A stretch of 64,000 nucleotides of DNA from Lachnospiraceae bacterium OM04-12BH (GCA_003490145.1 QULQ01000001.1:1-64000); one strand, 5' to 3'. Counted from the stretch's first letter, positions 55,684 through 64,000 are shown. Numbers and translations are program-made. Notes: generated by a model from the letters alone, not told the origin.

Positions 55684-58095
55684 ATGGCTGAATTATATAA
55701 TCACAGGGAAGTAGAGACCAAATGGCAGAAGGTCTGGGACGATGAAAAGGCTTTCAAGACATCAGATGACTTTACCAAACCGAAATACTATGCACTGGTT
55801 GAGTTTCCTTATCCTTCAGGACAGGGACTTCATGTAGGACACCCAAGACCGTATACGGCACTGGATATCGTAGCCAGAAAGAGGAGAATGCAGGGCTACA
55901 ATGTTCTGTATCCCATGGGCTGGGATGCATTCGGACTTCCTACCGAGAACTATGCGATCAAGAATCATATCCATCCAAGGATCGTTACCGAGAATAATGT
56001 GAAGAGATTTAAGAGCCAGTTACATTCCCTTGGCTATTCCTTTGACTGGGATCGTGAGATCAATACGACTGACGTTAAATATTATAAATGGACACAGTGG
56101 ATCTTCTTAAAGCTGTTCAAGGCCGGACTTGCCTATAAGGCAGAGATGCCGATCAACTGGTGTACCTCCTGTAAGGTCGGACTTGCCAATGAAGAGGTAG
56201 TCAATGGTGTTTGTGAGAGGTGTGGAAGCGAGGTTATCCGTAAGGTAAAGAGCCAGTGGATGCTGAAGATCACTGCTTATGCAGACAAGCTGATCGAGGG
56301 ACTGGATACGGTAGATTATATTGAAAGAGTCAAGGTTTCCCAGAAGAACTGGATCGGTAAGTCAACCGGTGCGGAAGTAGACTTTGCTGTTAAGGGCAAG
56401 GATGAGAAGCTGACAGTTTATACCACAAGACCGGATACCCTTTTTGGTGTAACCTACATGGTCATCAGCCCGGAGCATCCGATGATCGATAAGTATAAGG
56501 ATGATCTGAAGAACTATGATGAGGTCGTTGCCTATAGAGAGCAGGCAGCGAAAAAATCTGATTTTGAGCGTACAGAGCTTGCCAAGGACAAGACCGGTGT
56601 CATGCTGGATGGCCTGACAGCGATCGACCCTGTGAATGACAAGGAAATTCCGATCTGGGTTTCTGATTATGTACTGATGAGCTATGGTACCGGTGCCATC
56701 ATGGCTGTACCTGCCCATGACGAAAGAGACTGGGAGTTTGCAAAGAAGTTCAATATGCCGATCATCGAGGTCGTAGCAGGAAGTCCTGTTGATGTCAATG
56801 AGGCTGTTTATACAGATGTAGCAACAGGAACACTGGTGAATTCAGGATTCCTTGATGGATTATCCGTTGCGGATGCCAAGGAGAAGATCATCGAGTTCAT
56901 GACCGAAAAGGGAATTGGACATGCAAAGACCAATTATAAGCTGAGAGACTGGGTATTCTCCAGACAGCGCTATTGGGGAGAGCCGATCCCGATCGTACAC
57001 TGCGATAAGTGCGGCTATGTAGCGCTTCCGGAAAGCGAGCTTCCACTGGAGCTTCCGGATGTGGAAAGCTATATGCCGACAGATAATGGCGAATCACCTC
57101 TTGCAGCCATGACGGAGTGGGTAAATACTACATGTCCCTGCTGTGGAGGTCCAGCCAAGAGAGAAACAGATACCATGCCTCAGTGGGCCGGATCATCCTG
57201 GTATTTCCTGCGCTATACTGATCCGCACAATGATAAAGAACTGGCAAGCCAGGAAGCACTGAAATACTGGATGCCTGTTGACTGGTACAATGGCGGTATG
57301 GAGCATACCACGCTGCATCTTCTGTACTCCAGATTCTGGCACAGATTCCTTTATGATGAGGGAGTTGTTCCCTGCCCGGAACCGTATCAGAAGAGAACCT
57401 CCCACGGCATGATCCTTGGATCTAACGGAGAGAAGATGAGCAAGTCCAGAGGCAATGTTGTCAATCCGGACGATATTGTACGAGACTATGGTGCTGACAC
57501 CTTACGTACTTATGAAATGTTTATCGGTGCCTTTGACTTAAGCGCATCCTGGTCAGAGGATGGTGTGAAGGGCTGCAGAAGATTCCTTGAAAGAGTATGG
57601 AAGCTGCAGGATATCCTGACAGAGGAGGATGGTTACTCTGCTGATATGGAAGTAAAGCTGCACCAGACCATTAAGAAGGTCAGCAGCGACTTTGAAAACC
57701 TGAAGTATAATACAGCGATCGCAGCCATGATGGCACTGATCAATGAATTCTATAAGAAGAATTCCGTAACAAAGGGTGAATACAGGACACTGCTTACACT
57801 GCTGAATCCGGTTGCTCCCCATATCACAGAGGAACTGTGGCAGAGAGCAGGATTTGACGGAAGAGTTTATCAGACAGTATGGCCCGAGTTTGATGAAGAG
57901 AAAACAAAGGAAGCTACAGTAGAGATCGCTGTCCAGATCAATGGTAAGACAAGAGCGACTCTGGCGATCCATAAGGATGACCAGAAGGATGCTGTCATTG
58001 AGAATGCGAAGAAGGTGATCGCTGATAAGCTGACCGGAAGCATTGTAAAAGAAATCTATGTACCGGGAAGAATTGTAAATATTGTTATGAAATAA
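55684..58095 (+). CDS. leuS: Leucine--tRNA ligase
   Basis: 803 residues from [15 protein letters not shown] (GAGGAGAG upstream; the frame from 55648 has no site). Class I signature HVGH in [15 protein letters not shown], editing domain with [15 protein letters not shown], second signature [10 protein letters not shown], and a C-terminal anticodon-binding region. Two cysteine pairs (CTSCKVG-CERCG and CDKCG-CPCCGG) suggest zinc-ribbon inserts, usual in bacterial LeuRS. Transcribed alone, without a T-box, unlike pheST. Confidence 0.97.
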   Translation: MAELYNHREVETKWQKVWDDEKAFKTSDDFTKPKYYALVEFPYPSGQGLHVGHPRPYTALDIVARKRRMQGYNVLYPMGWDAFGLPTENYAIKNHIHPRIVTENNVKRFKSQLHSLGYSFDWDREINTTDVKYYKWTQWIFLKLFKAGLAYKAEMPINWCTSCKVGLANEEVVNGVCERCGSEVIRKVKSQWMLKITAYADKLIEGLDTVDYIERVKVSQKNWIGKSTGAEVDFAVKGKDEKLTVYTTRPDTLFGVTYMVISPEHPMIDKYKDDLKNYDEVVAYREQAAKKSDFERTELAKDKTGVMLDGLTAIDPVNDKEIPIWVSDYVLMSYGTGAIMAVPAHDERDWEFAKKFNMPIIEVVAGSPVDVNEAVYTDVATGTLVNSGFLDGLSVADAKEKIIEFMTEKGIGHAKTNYKLRDWVFSRQRYWGEPIPIVHCDKCGYVALPESELPLELPDVESYMPTDNGESPLAAMTEWVNTTCPCCGGPAKRETDTMPQWAGSSWYFLRYTDPHNDKELASQEALKYWMPVDWYNGGMEHTTLHLLYSRFWHRFLYDEGVVPCPEPYQKRTSHGMILGSNGEKMSKSRGNVVNPDDIVRDYGADTLRTYEMFIGAFDLSASWSEDGVKGCRRFLERVWKLQDILTEEDGYSADMEVKLHQTIKKVSSDFENLKYNTAIAAMMALINEFYKKNSVTKGEYRTLLTLLNPVAPHITEELWQRAGFDGRVYQTVWPEFDEEKTKEATVEIAVQINGKTRATLAIHKDDQKDAVIENAKKVIADKLTGSIVKEIYVPGRIVNIVMK

Positions 58096-58101
58096 ATGTC
58101 A

Positions 58102-58146
58102 GGGATTGCAGAATGATGCTATATCAGTCTGCAGTCCCCTTTTTTT
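58102..58146 (+). terminator. Terminator after leuS
   Basis: Stem GGGATTGCAG (58102-58111) / CTGCAGTCCC (58129-58138) with a 17-base loop, then CTTTTTTT. It may also end the convergent minus-strand gene. Confidence 0.8.
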
Positions 58147-58158
58147 CTGCACGCAGGA

Positions 58159-58428
58159 TCAGGAGCGCGCCCGCATGGAAAGAATCTTATCCATTTTGGA
58201 CAGCTCTTCTGGTGTGGCGTGCTTCTTTAGCACAGCGGCGATAGTGCTGATTTCCTCATCTGAGAACGTGACCTTCTTTTCCTGTCCCCGTCTGGCTACT
58301 GCCATTAAAAATGGGAGGAGCTGCTCTTTACGCAGATTACTGCTTTCAAAAACCAGCGCCTGAAGGAATTCCAGCTTATAGGGATCGATATTTTGCAGGG
58401 ATTCATCCTGCATCCATTCATTTGTCAT
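58159..58428 (-). CDS. Small unknown protein
   Basis: 89 residues from MTNEWMQDESLQNIDPYKLE, with GGAGGTAACC upstream on the minus strand; the start lies inside the end of the preceding gene (11-base overlap), so the two are translationally coupled. It is helical and charged, with no signal peptide or membrane segment; it contains LLPFLMAVARRGQEKK and FSDEEISTIAAVLKKH. I recognise no domain. Similar small helical protein pairs occur in Lachnospiraceae with no known role. A cytoplasmic partner of the 58418-58927 product is the simplest guess. Confidence 0.7.
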   Translation of the reverse strand: MTNEWMQDESLQNIDPYKLEFLQALVFESSNLRKEQLLPFLMAVARRGQEKKVTFSDEEISTIAAVLKKHATPEELSKMDKILSMRARS

Positions 58429-58927
58429 TATGGTTACCTCCAAACATCTGAAATATTTCCTGCTGCTCAGGAGTGAGCATATTGATTAGTAACGACATGA
58501 TATCCGGTGAAGAGCCTGAAGAAGGATCACCGGATGAAAACAGATCAGACATATCAGCAAATCCGGGGATCATATCTTTCATGGTTTCCATCGTTTTTGA
58601 AAATTCCCGGTACATTTCCATGCTTTGGAAAAGGCTGCAGAGCTGCTCAATCTGTTTCTTTTCCTTTTCATCACAGTACGGAAGAAGCTCTTTACAGAGA
58701 GAGGGAAGATCACGGGAAGCGTCCGGTCCAGTGCAGCCGCAGAGAGGATGAGGATTCTGGTTGTAATAATGGATTGTATATTGCAGCTCAAGAAATTTAA
58801 TATAAACAGCCATGGATTTCTGAGCCTGATAGTCCAGACAGGAAAGAAGGATCTTAAGCATGGCAATATGATTCGTGCTGAATAATGTGTCAAATGCCAT
58901 TACCTTGTTCCCATCCTGCTGCTCCAT
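58418..58927 (-). CDS. Unknown protein, partner of the downstream small gene
   Basis: 169 residues, AAAGGAGG before the ATG on the minus strand. The N-terminal half is helical (FSTNHIAMLKILLSCLDYQ, MAVYIKFLELQYTIHYY), followed by a Cys-Gly-Cys (PLCGCTGPDA) and a Met-rich segment (FSKTMETMKDMIPGFADMSD). It ends with MLTPEQQEIFQMFGG. No signal peptide, no membrane helix, no domain that I recognise. It forms a two-gene unit with the overlapping 89-residue frame; function unknown. Confidence 0.7.
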   Translation of the reverse strand: MEQQDGNKVMAFDTLFSTNHIAMLKILLSCLDYQAQKSMAVYIKFLELQYTIHYYNQNPHPLCGCTGPDASRDLPSLCKELLPYCDEKEKKQIEQLCSLFQSMEMYREFSKTMETMKDMIPGFADMSDLFSSGDPSSGSSPDIMSLLINMLTPEQQEIFQMFGGNHNDK

Positions 58928-59010
58928 GGAATCCTCCTTTCAATGCCTGACGGATGAAGCTGTTTTCTCTGCTATCTTAAATGTATGAGTTGACTACCGG
59001 TCCTATGCAG

Positions 59011-59036
59011 AAAAGTAGGCCCTTTTCAGGACCTAC
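59011..59036 (-). terminator. Terminator of the cysteine-rich gene
   Basis: On the minus strand GTAGGTCC / GGGCCTAC (59036-59029 and 59022-59015) pair with one G-U, loop TGAAAA, then TTTT. It lies 32 bases after the stop of the 59068-59304 gene. Confidence 0.6.
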
Positions 59037-59067
59037 CTTCAGAAATGATGAAAAGAATCAGAAGCTG

Positions 59068-59304
59068 TTAGTTGCATCCGCAGCTGTTACCGCCACAGCA
59101 GCCAAGAAGTAAGAGAATGATCAGAATACTTTCACATCCGCAGCCGTTGCCAGAGTTAAAAAGACTGTTATTACCACAGCCGTTGCCACATCCGCCACAC
59201 AGGCACAGTAAGATGATGATCCAGGTCATGGTGCTGCATCCACATCCGGAATTAGAAGATGTATTGGATGTGCATCCACATCCGGTAGCTGTTAAATCAC
59301 TCAT
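59068..59304 (-). CDS. Small cysteine/glycine-rich protein
   Basis: 78 residues with about 18 cysteines, mostly in GCGC-, CGGC- and CCGG-type clusters, separated by two hydrophobic stretches (MTWIIILLCL and ESILIILLLLGCC). GGAGG precedes the ATG and a terminator follows, both on the minus strand, which supports a real gene. Such proteins in clostridia are often auto-named 'chorion class high-cysteine protein' because of composition only. It could be a membrane-associated metal-binding or coat-type protein; neither is shown. The opposite-strand frame (59072-59350) is a composition shadow. Confidence 0.72.
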   Translation of the reverse strand: MSDLTATGCGCTSNTSSNSGCGCSTMTWIIILLCLCGGCGNGCGNNSLFNSGNGCGCESILIILLLLGCCGGNSCGCN

Positions 59305-59494
59305 GGTATTGCCTCCAAAAGGGTTTGTTGTTTTATGCTATATCTTATGAAGGCAGGCTTGTATGTGTTTCTATGGGGGACAGAAAAATTTTTAAAACCG
59401 GCCAGAACGTCATTCTTGAAAATATACTGATATTTGCATATGATATAGATATCCTATCTGTACAGGGCTGGCAAGGGGAAAGGAAGTGAACGGC

Positions 59495-60040
59495 ATGGTT
59501 TCCGATGAAGAATTATACAGGCGGTACGTAAATGGAGATGAAACGGGACTTGATGAATTAATGAAAAAATACGGTAATCCGCTGACTATGTACATAAACG
59601 GGTATCTGCAGGATGTTCACGAGGCTGAGGACCTGATGATAGAGGTTTTTTCCTATCTGTTTACGAAAAAGCCCCACATACGGGATGGAGGACTGAAAGC
59701 ATATATGTATAAAGCAGCGCGACATATGGCACTACGTCATAAGAGCAAACGGAGACATTCCTTCAGCCTTGATGACCTGGATGGAGAGCCGGATGGAAAA
59801 ATGCTGGTGGAGGATGTTGTACGGACCAGAGAGCGCAACCGGATCCTGCATTTCTGTATGGGAGAGCTGAAGCCGGATTACCGGGAGGCTCTCTATCTGA
59901 CCTATTTTGAGGGCATGAGTTATTTGCAGGCAGCCGAGGTTATGGGGAAAAGCGTAAAGCAGATCACGAACATGGTGTACCGGGGAAAAGAAAGACTGTG
60001 CGGATTACTGGAACGGGAGGGAATCACAAATGCGGAGTAA
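59495..60040 (+). CDS. ECF-type sigma-70 family RNA polymerase sigma factor
   Basis: 181 residues from ATG 59495 (AAAGGAAG about 10 bases upstream; GTG 59486 is too close to it). Region 2 (about 5-75): EELYRRYVNGDETGLDELMK, VHEAEDLMIEVFSYLF. Region 4 (about 115-175): LKPDYREALYLTYFEGMSYL, AAEVMGKSVKQITNMVYRGK. There is no region 3, as in ECF sigma factors. It heads a run with a small membrane protein, a multi-span membrane protein and a PrsW-type protease, overlapping the next gene by 11 bases. Confidence 0.93.
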   Translation: MVSDEELYRRYVNGDETGLDELMKKYGNPLTMYINGYLQDVHEAEDLMIEVFSYLFTKKPHIRDGGLKAYMYKAARHMALRHKSKRRHSFSLDDLDGEPDGKMLVEDVVRTRERNRILHFCMGELKPDYREALYLTYFEGMSYLQAAEVMGKSVKQITNMVYRGKERLCGLLEREGITNAE

Positions 60041-60401
60041 CGAGGAAAGGATTGCCGAGGTGAAACGGCGGATCGAAAAAAGAGAGAGAGAGGAAAGACT
60101 GCATCGCAGCCGGATCACTGGCATCTGTGTAGTAGCAGCAAGCCTTGTGCTGATCATCTGTCTCTCCTTTTTCATGCCTGATGCTGCCAGCCGGAATCGG
60201 AACAATAGCTATTCCAATTATGATATGGCAGCCAGCATATTTGGCAACAGTGAAGCACTTGGCTATATTGCAATAGGACTGCTTGCCTTTCTGCTTGGCA
60301 TATGCGTTACCATTTTGTGCTTCCGCATCCGCCTGCTGGATGGGCAGAGCCGGGATACGGAAGATAAAAAGGGGGACAGAGAGGATGGAGCTGATCAATA
60401 A
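60030..60401 (+). CDS. Small two-helix membrane protein, candidate anti-sigma factor
   Basis: 123 residues. A charged cytoplasmic N-terminus (MRSNEERIAEVKRRIEKRER), membrane helix about 29-48 (ITGICVVAASLVLIICLSFF), a short outer loop rich in Asn and Ser, a second helix about 78-98, and a charged C-terminal tail. No zinc-binding anti-sigma motif is visible. It overlaps the sigma gene by 11 bases, the position typical of an anti-sigma factor, and a PrsW protease is encoded two genes later. Anti-sigma function is inferred from position only. Confidence 0.7.
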   Translation: MRSNEERIAEVKRRIEKREREERLHRSRITGICVVAASLVLIICLSFFMPDAASRNRNNSYSNYDMAASIFGNSEALGYIAIGLLAFLLGICVTILCFRIRLLDGQSRDTEDKKGDREDGADQ

Positions 60402-61011
60402 TCTTTTACAATTTCTGGCTGCCCTGCTGGGATTTGGTCTTGCGGGTATCCGGTACTGGAAAAAAAGCAGTCAGGCTTATTTTCTGCTGACCTGCTTTTA
60501 TGGCTGTTTTACACTTGGCTCACTTTACTGGACACTTTATCTGCTGTTGTTTTCAAAAACGCCACAGGTTTTTTATGTATCAGAGTTTGGATGGATCTCA
60601 AGCGCTATTTTCCTTCGCATTCTGCAATATACGCTGTCCAGTGGGGAAGAGCGTTCTTTCAAATGTAACGCGGCATGGCTTTCGCTGATCATTGGGGTTC
60701 CCCTGTTTTTGTTCTTCTGCAGCTATGGTGACATTTTGTCCAACCTGCTATGGTGCGGTATGATGATCATTATTTCTTACAGCTCCATCAGGGGGCTTGC
60801 TTATGCAGAAAAACAGATAGGGTGTGAGAAAAATATGAAGTATTTTCACATCGTGGTCTTATGCTATGTGGCTGCAGAGTATGCACTCTGGATTTCAGGC
60901 TGCTTCTGGCAGAACAACAGTTTTTTAAATCCCAATTTCTGGTTTGATATTCTGCTGACCTGCTGTATTTTATGGCTGCTGCCTGCTACAAGAAGGGCGG
61001 TGGTATCATGA
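60385..61011 (+). CDS. Multi-span membrane protein of unknown function
   Basis: 208 residues from MELINNLLQFLAALLGFGLA (GGGGGACAG upstream; overlaps the previous gene by 17 bases). About six to seven membrane helices with short loops, for example FLLTCFYGCFTLGSLYWTLY and FDILLTCCILWLLPATR. I recognise no family. It overlaps the PrsW-type gene by 4 bases (ATGA), so it belongs to the sigma operon and may be a sensor or a protease partner. Confidence 0.75.
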   Translation: MELINNLLQFLAALLGFGLAGIRYWKKSSQAYFLLTCFYGCFTLGSLYWTLYLLLFSKTPQVFYVSEFGWISSAIFLRILQYTLSSGEERSFKCNAAWLSLIIGVPLFLFFCSYGDILSNLLWCGMMIIISYSSIRGLAYAEKQIGCEKNMKYFHIVVLCYVAAEYALWISGCFWQNNSFLNPNFWFDILLTCCILWLLPATRRAVVS

Positions 61012-61625
61012 CTTACATAGAAAATGTGTTCATCTGTATGGTGTCACCGCTGCTGATCGGGGCTCTTTGCATGGGGAAACGGAAAATCAGTTTCTTTTTC
61101 TTCTGCTTTGCCGGAATGAGTGCATGTATGCTTTCTGCTTATATCAATACATTTTTTGCTGCGCTGTACAAGGCAGATGCATTTGTGGCTGCTGCAGAGA
61201 TTGCGCCGGTTGTAGAGGAAGTGATGAAGTTTCTGCCGCTGCTGTTTTTTCTTCTTATATTTGAACCGGAGCCGGGGAAGATCAAGACGGCTGCCATGAT
61301 CGTTGGTCTTTCCTTCGCAACCTTTGAGAATGTCTGTTATCTGATACAAAATGGCGCAGAGTATTTTTCATTCATTTTCTTCCGCGGGTTTGGAACGGGA
61401 GCAATGCACGTAATATGCAGTGCAATCGTGGGAGACGGGCTTGCGTATGCATGGCATCGGGCATGGCTGAAAATCGCCGGAACCTGTGGTCTGCTCGGGG
61501 CTGCTATTACCTTTCACGCGACATATAATCTTCTGATCGCTTATGGAGGCGCAGCACAGTATATTGCATATGCCCTGCCTGTCATGATTCTGGCAGCCGG
61601 AAAACTGATATTTAAAAAAAGGTGA
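61008..61625 (+). CDS. PrsW-family intramembrane metalloprotease
   Basis: 205 residues from MTYIENVFICMVSPLL, overlapping the preceding stop (ATGA). About six helices. PrsW motifs: EIAPVVEEVMKFLPLLFF (EExxK), FATFENVCYLIQNG (ExxxN-type), GFGTGAMHVICSAIVG and ITFHATYNLL, which supply the Glu and His residues of the active site. In Bacillus subtilis PrsW makes the first cut in the anti-sigma factor RsiW and frees sigma-W. Presence with a sigma factor and a candidate anti-sigma factor suggests a comparable circuit. The active-site set looks complete. Confidence 0.85.
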   Translation: MTYIENVFICMVSPLLIGALCMGKRKISFFFFCFAGMSACMLSAYINTFFAALYKADAFVAAAEIAPVVEEVMKFLPLLFFLLIFEPEPGKIKTAAMIVGLSFATFENVCYLIQNGAEYFSFIFFRGFGTGAMHVICSAIVGDGLAYAWHRAWLKIAGTCGLLGAAITFHATYNLLIAYGGAAQYIAYALPVMILAAGKLIFKKR

Positions 61626-61704
61626 GAGTTTTTCTAATTTTCTGTACCTAAGATAATAAAGGATCTTTTTTTTGCAATGTATTAGGAAAGGAGCTTCAGA
61701 CAAT

Positions 61705-61998
61705 ATGTATGATACAGAAAAACGTGTCAGGCTGGTGAAAAAACGTGTGCTTGAAAAACGATACTGGCAGGAAAGAAGCCTGATCTGCCGGCTGTCTGTC
61801 CTGTGCATGGTATTGTTCGTGCTTCTTGTGGGAACAGCGGGTGCTGTGACCGGGCAGACACAGATCACGGCACAGGGAATGTATGGCGCCATTCTTCTGC
61901 ATGAGGATGCCGGGGGCTATGTGCTGACAGGAGTTGTTTCTTTTGCGGCGGCAGTCGTGATTACTGCATTGTGTATCAGATTGAAAGAAAAGAAATGA
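61705..61998 (+). CDS. Small two-helix membrane protein
   Basis: 97 residues from MYDTEKRVRLVKKRVLEKRY (GGAAAGGAG upstream). A basic N-terminus, helix about 33-53 (LSVLCMVLFVLLVGTAGAV), an outer segment with GMYGAILLHEDAGGYV, and a second helix about 68-90. No family recognised. It follows the PrsW-type gene after 79 bases. Its layout (charged N-terminus, two helices) resembles the 60030-60401 product, but the sequences do not look alike. Confidence 0.7.
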   Translation: MYDTEKRVRLVKKRVLEKRYWQERSLICRLSVLCMVLFVLLVGTAGAVTGQTQITAQGMYGAILLHEDAGGYVLTGVVSFAAAVVITALCIRLKEKK

Positions 61999-62102
61999 AC
62001 TGTTGCACATTATGTAAGAATGGGAGAAGCATACATTGACTTTAGGAGCTGGATGAGGGATAATAAGCAGGATGAAAAGAACCAAATCAAAGGAGATCAG
62101 CC

Positions 62103-62717
62103 ATGAGATTATCCGAGCTAGCAGAAGGAACACCGATCAGACTGGAGGCATCCCGGGACGGCGAAAAGAAAACTGAAATCTGGGGAAAAATACGAAGGAA
62201 TTCCGAGAAGAGATGCCAGATCGATATTTATTACTATGAGGGACTGAATATTGATTTGAATTCTCCGGATTATGATATAGAGGCAGTTGCATTTGACCAT
62301 GGTGAAAAGAAGATCGAATGGATCAACAGAGCAGAAGCTGGTAATGAGAAAAAAGAGGACAGGCTTCAGGAAAAGAGGGAGTCGTTCCGTATCTACATAG
62401 GGATCCCGGTAGACTGCCAGATTGAGGGAGAAGACAGCTTTGTGCTGCTCGTGGATGTCAGCGAAAAGGGCTTCCGTATCGTAAGAAGAGAAAGCACAGC
62501 ACTGAAGGAAGGAACTTTTGCAGAGCTTCATGTTGAAGACGAAGAATTTGACTTTGTGATTCACGGGATTATCGTCTGGAGCAAACAGATTGATGATGGC
62601 AAGATCATGTATGGCTGTAAGCTGCTGAAAGAAAAGAGCAGCGAGGAGCTGCTCCCTTACATCAAGGTAAAGCAGAAAAAGCTTCTGGAAGAACTGACAA
62701 GAGAAATTGGACAATGA
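62103..62717 (+). CDS. PilZ-domain protein, YcgR-like layout
   Basis: 204 residues. An N-terminal beta-rich domain (about 1-90), a charged linker, then a PilZ domain (about 95-190) with RxxxR in KRESFRIYIGIP and DxSxxG in LVDVSEKGFRI. The two-domain form is that of YcgR-type c-di-GMP receptors, although no flagellar genes are near. AAAGGAGATC precedes the ATG. It ends at a terminator and appears to be a single-gene unit or the end of the preceding one. Confidence 0.82.
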   Translation: MRLSELAEGTPIRLEASRDGEKKTEIWGKIRRNSEKRCQIDIYYYEGLNIDLNSPDYDIEAVAFDHGEKKIEWINRAEAGNEKKEDRLQEKRESFRIYIGIPVDCQIEGEDSFVLLVDVSEKGFRIVRRESTALKEGTFAELHVEDEEFDFVIHGIIVWSKQIDDGKIMYGCKLLKEKSSEELLPYIKVKQKKLLEELTREIGQ

Positions 62718-62719
62718 AA

Positions 62720-62752
62720 AGAAGGAACTGTTTTGCGGCAGTTCCTTTTTCC
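62720..62752 (+). terminator. Terminator after the PilZ gene
   Basis: Stem AAGGAACTG (62722-62730) / CAGTTCCTT (62739-62747), loop TTTTGCGG, then TTTCC. Confidence 0.82.
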
Positions 62753-62776
62753 TATTTCGATATATAGCGAAAAGTC

Positions 62777-62804
62777 TTGAATAAATTTCAACATATAGTA
62801 AAAT
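62777..62804 (+). promoter_or_regulatory. Promoter of the sortase gene
   Basis: TTGAAT (62777-62782) and TAAAAT (62799-62804), 16-base spacer, 35 bases before the ATG, with AAAGGAGAAG in between. Confidence 0.6.
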
Positions 62805-62838
62805 AAATTATATATGTCATAAAGGAGAAGTGGGCGCC

Positions 62839-64000
62839 ATGACGGCAGATATGCTGACAGTAGCCGGCAGACGTTTCAGAACCAGAGCTGATTATGAAGC
62901 AGCGCTGCGGGATCTGAAAAAGATAGAGCAGATCAAAAAGAAACTGGATCAGGAGAATCCGAAGCAGGTATATGAATTATATGCAGAGCTGCAGAGTGGG
63001 AGCTTCCGGTTTGAAACAGTAGTTGGTACTGATTTTGATGATGAGATATATGAAAAAATAGAAGCTTTTAAAGCACAGGGAATCACCGCCAGTAATGCAG
63101 GCACTAAAAGAAAATACATAAAAGAGAAAAAAGCAGGAAGAAAAGAAAAATCCGCAGAAAAGAAAAAAAATCAGACTGTGCACTCAGCGCAGTTTGACAA
63201 AAATCTGGAGAAACAGATCCAGAAGGAGCTGAAGAAAAGAGAAAGAAGACGGAAGCTGATCGTAGTGCTGGCTTCCGGGATCGCAGTGGTCTGCTTTGGG
63301 TATTTTGGACTTTATTATTTTCAGAGTACAAGGACAGGTATGGATTATGAAAGTCTTGCAGAATTAAAAGGAAGCAGGACACTGAGCCAGCTAAATATGG
63401 GCAATGATGTTACAGTACACAGGACATCAGAGGATATGCCTGAGATACTCGACGAATATAAAACCTTATTTGAAAAGAATAAAAAGCTAATCGGATGGCT
63501 TAAAATTGACGATACAATAATAGATTATCCTGTCATGCAGACATCGGATAACAAGTATTACCTTGAGCATAATTTTAATCAGGAATATGACAAAAATGGC
63601 AGTCTTTTTCTGGACTGCTCCTGCAGTGTGTATCCAAGAAGCACGAACCTGATCATATACGGGCATCATATGAAGTCCGGACAGATGTTTGGACAGCTTC
63701 AGAAATATGCCAAGGAAACCTATTATGAAAAACATAAAGAAATTCAGTTTGACACCATCTATGAAAAGGGAACCTATGAGATAATGTATGTATTCCGTTC
63801 CCAGGTGTACAACGAAGATGATCTTGTTTTTAAATATTATCAGTTTATTAATGCAAATTCCGGAACAGAGTTTCAGTCATATATGGAGGAGATGAAGAAG
63901 CTTTCCTTATATGACACGGGAGTGACAGCAGGCTATGGAGACAGCCTGTTAACCCTGTCTACCTGTGATAATTCGCAGAAGGACGGAAGATTTGTGGTAG
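62839..64000 (+). CDS. Class B sortase (3' end outside window)
   Basis: 387 codons are visible and the frame leaves the window. The N-terminal 135 residues are cytoplasmic, very Lys/Glu-rich and helical; a membrane helix follows (about 138-160, LIVVLASGIAVVCFGYFGLY). The sortase B domain shows LIGWLKIDDTIIDYPVMQ, DNKYYLEHNF, the catalytic His in LIIYGHHMKSGQMFG and the catalytic Cys in LLTLSTCD. The conserved Arg comes after the window end. Sortases join surface proteins with a sorting signal to peptidoglycan or to pili; no substrate gene is seen here. The long cytoplasmic extension is unusual for the class. Confidence 0.93.
   Translation, partial: MTADMLTVAGRRFRTRADYEAALRDLKKIEQIKKKLDQENPKQVYELYAELQSGSFRFETVVGTDFDDEIYEKIEAFKAQGITASNAGTKRKYIKEKKAGRKEKSAEKKKNQTVHSAQFDKNLEKQIQKELKKRERRRKLIVVLASGIAVVCFGYFGLYYFQSTRTGMDYESLAELKGSRTLSQLNMGNDVTVHRTSEDMPEILDEYKTLFEKNKKLIGWLKIDDTIIDYPVMQTSDNKYYLEHNFNQEYDKNGSLFLDCSCSVYPRSTNLIIYGHHMKSGQMFGQLQKYAKETYYEKHKEIQFDTIYEKGTYEIMYVFRSQVYNEDDLVFKYYQFINANSGTEFQSYMEEMKKLSLYDTGVTAGYGDSLLTLSTCDNSQKDGRFVV

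Noticed and set aside
59072..59350. Pro/His/Leu-rich plus-strand frame
   Set aside because: Complement of the Gly/Cys-rich gene; ribosome site and terminator support only the minus strand.

Overview
The window looks like the chromosome of a gut-type anaerobic Firmicute, most likely family Lachnospiraceae (Blautia/Ruminococcus/Dorea-like). Evidence: a complete rnfCDGEAB operon with a nearby ApbE flavin transferase, spore-lineage cell-wall proteins (SpoIID/LytB and SleB types), a T-box in front of pheST, a Firmicute-type 6S RNA, an Rpn-family nuclease of the kind common in this family, and AGGAGG-type ribosome sites throughout. The genus call is inference; no rRNA or marker search was possible. 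No tRNA, rRNA, CRISPR array, IS element or prophage was recognised.

Positions 1-2350 are an eroded accessory patch: the 3' end of an Rpn/PD-(D/E)XK nuclease gene, a Phd/RelE-ParE toxin-antitoxin pair, a broken N-terminal piece of another Rpn-type gene, and a frameshifted remnant of a JetD-type (Wadjet) toprim subunit. Positions 2497-14281 form a compact biosynthetic operon: a MATE exporter fused to an RsbW-like ATPase domain, a 2994-residue NRPS (A-T-C-A-T-C-A-T-R) predicted to release a tripeptide aldehyde, a STAS protein and an Sfp-type phosphopantetheinyl transferase. The transferase reading frame has no stop and runs into cytidylate kinase, the first gene of the core block cmk-ispH-rpsA. 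The fused ATPase and the STAS protein look like the two halves of a partner switch wrapped around the NRPS. This is the best candidate for an undescribed system in the window.

Positions 14282-19000 are core: cmk, ispH, rpsA, an orphan cheR and an exonuclease-like gene. Positions 19125-26102 are respiratory: RnfCDGEAB, an iron-sulfur aldo/keto reductase in the same operon, and ApbE on the opposite strand; RnfG and RnfD both carry the flavinylation motif that ApbE modifies. Positions 26262-37445 hold envelope and metabolic genes: a GH25-like membrane protein with altered catalytic residues, an AP2-like protein, a SleB hydrolase, threonine synthase, citrate synthase, a DUF5722 protein, 6S RNA, a SpoIID-like protein and a YihY protein. 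Positions 37449-44682 hold the T-box-pheST unit, an M18 aminopeptidase, queA, a PilZ protein and a VanZ protein.

Positions 45733-52018 are the F-type ATP synthase operon a-c-b-(delta-alpha)-gamma-beta-epsilon. The delta and alpha subunits are one fused polypeptide and gamma has a basic C-terminal tail; both are unusual. Rnf makes an ion gradient and this enzyme uses it. Positions 52071-58095 contain tyrA, an EF-G-like GTPase with altered G motifs, and leuS. Positions 58159-64000 hold two small unknown genes, a very cysteine/glycine-rich small protein, a sigma factor operon ending in a PrsW-type protease (a likely regulated-proteolysis stress circuit), a second PilZ protein and a class B sortase that runs off the window.
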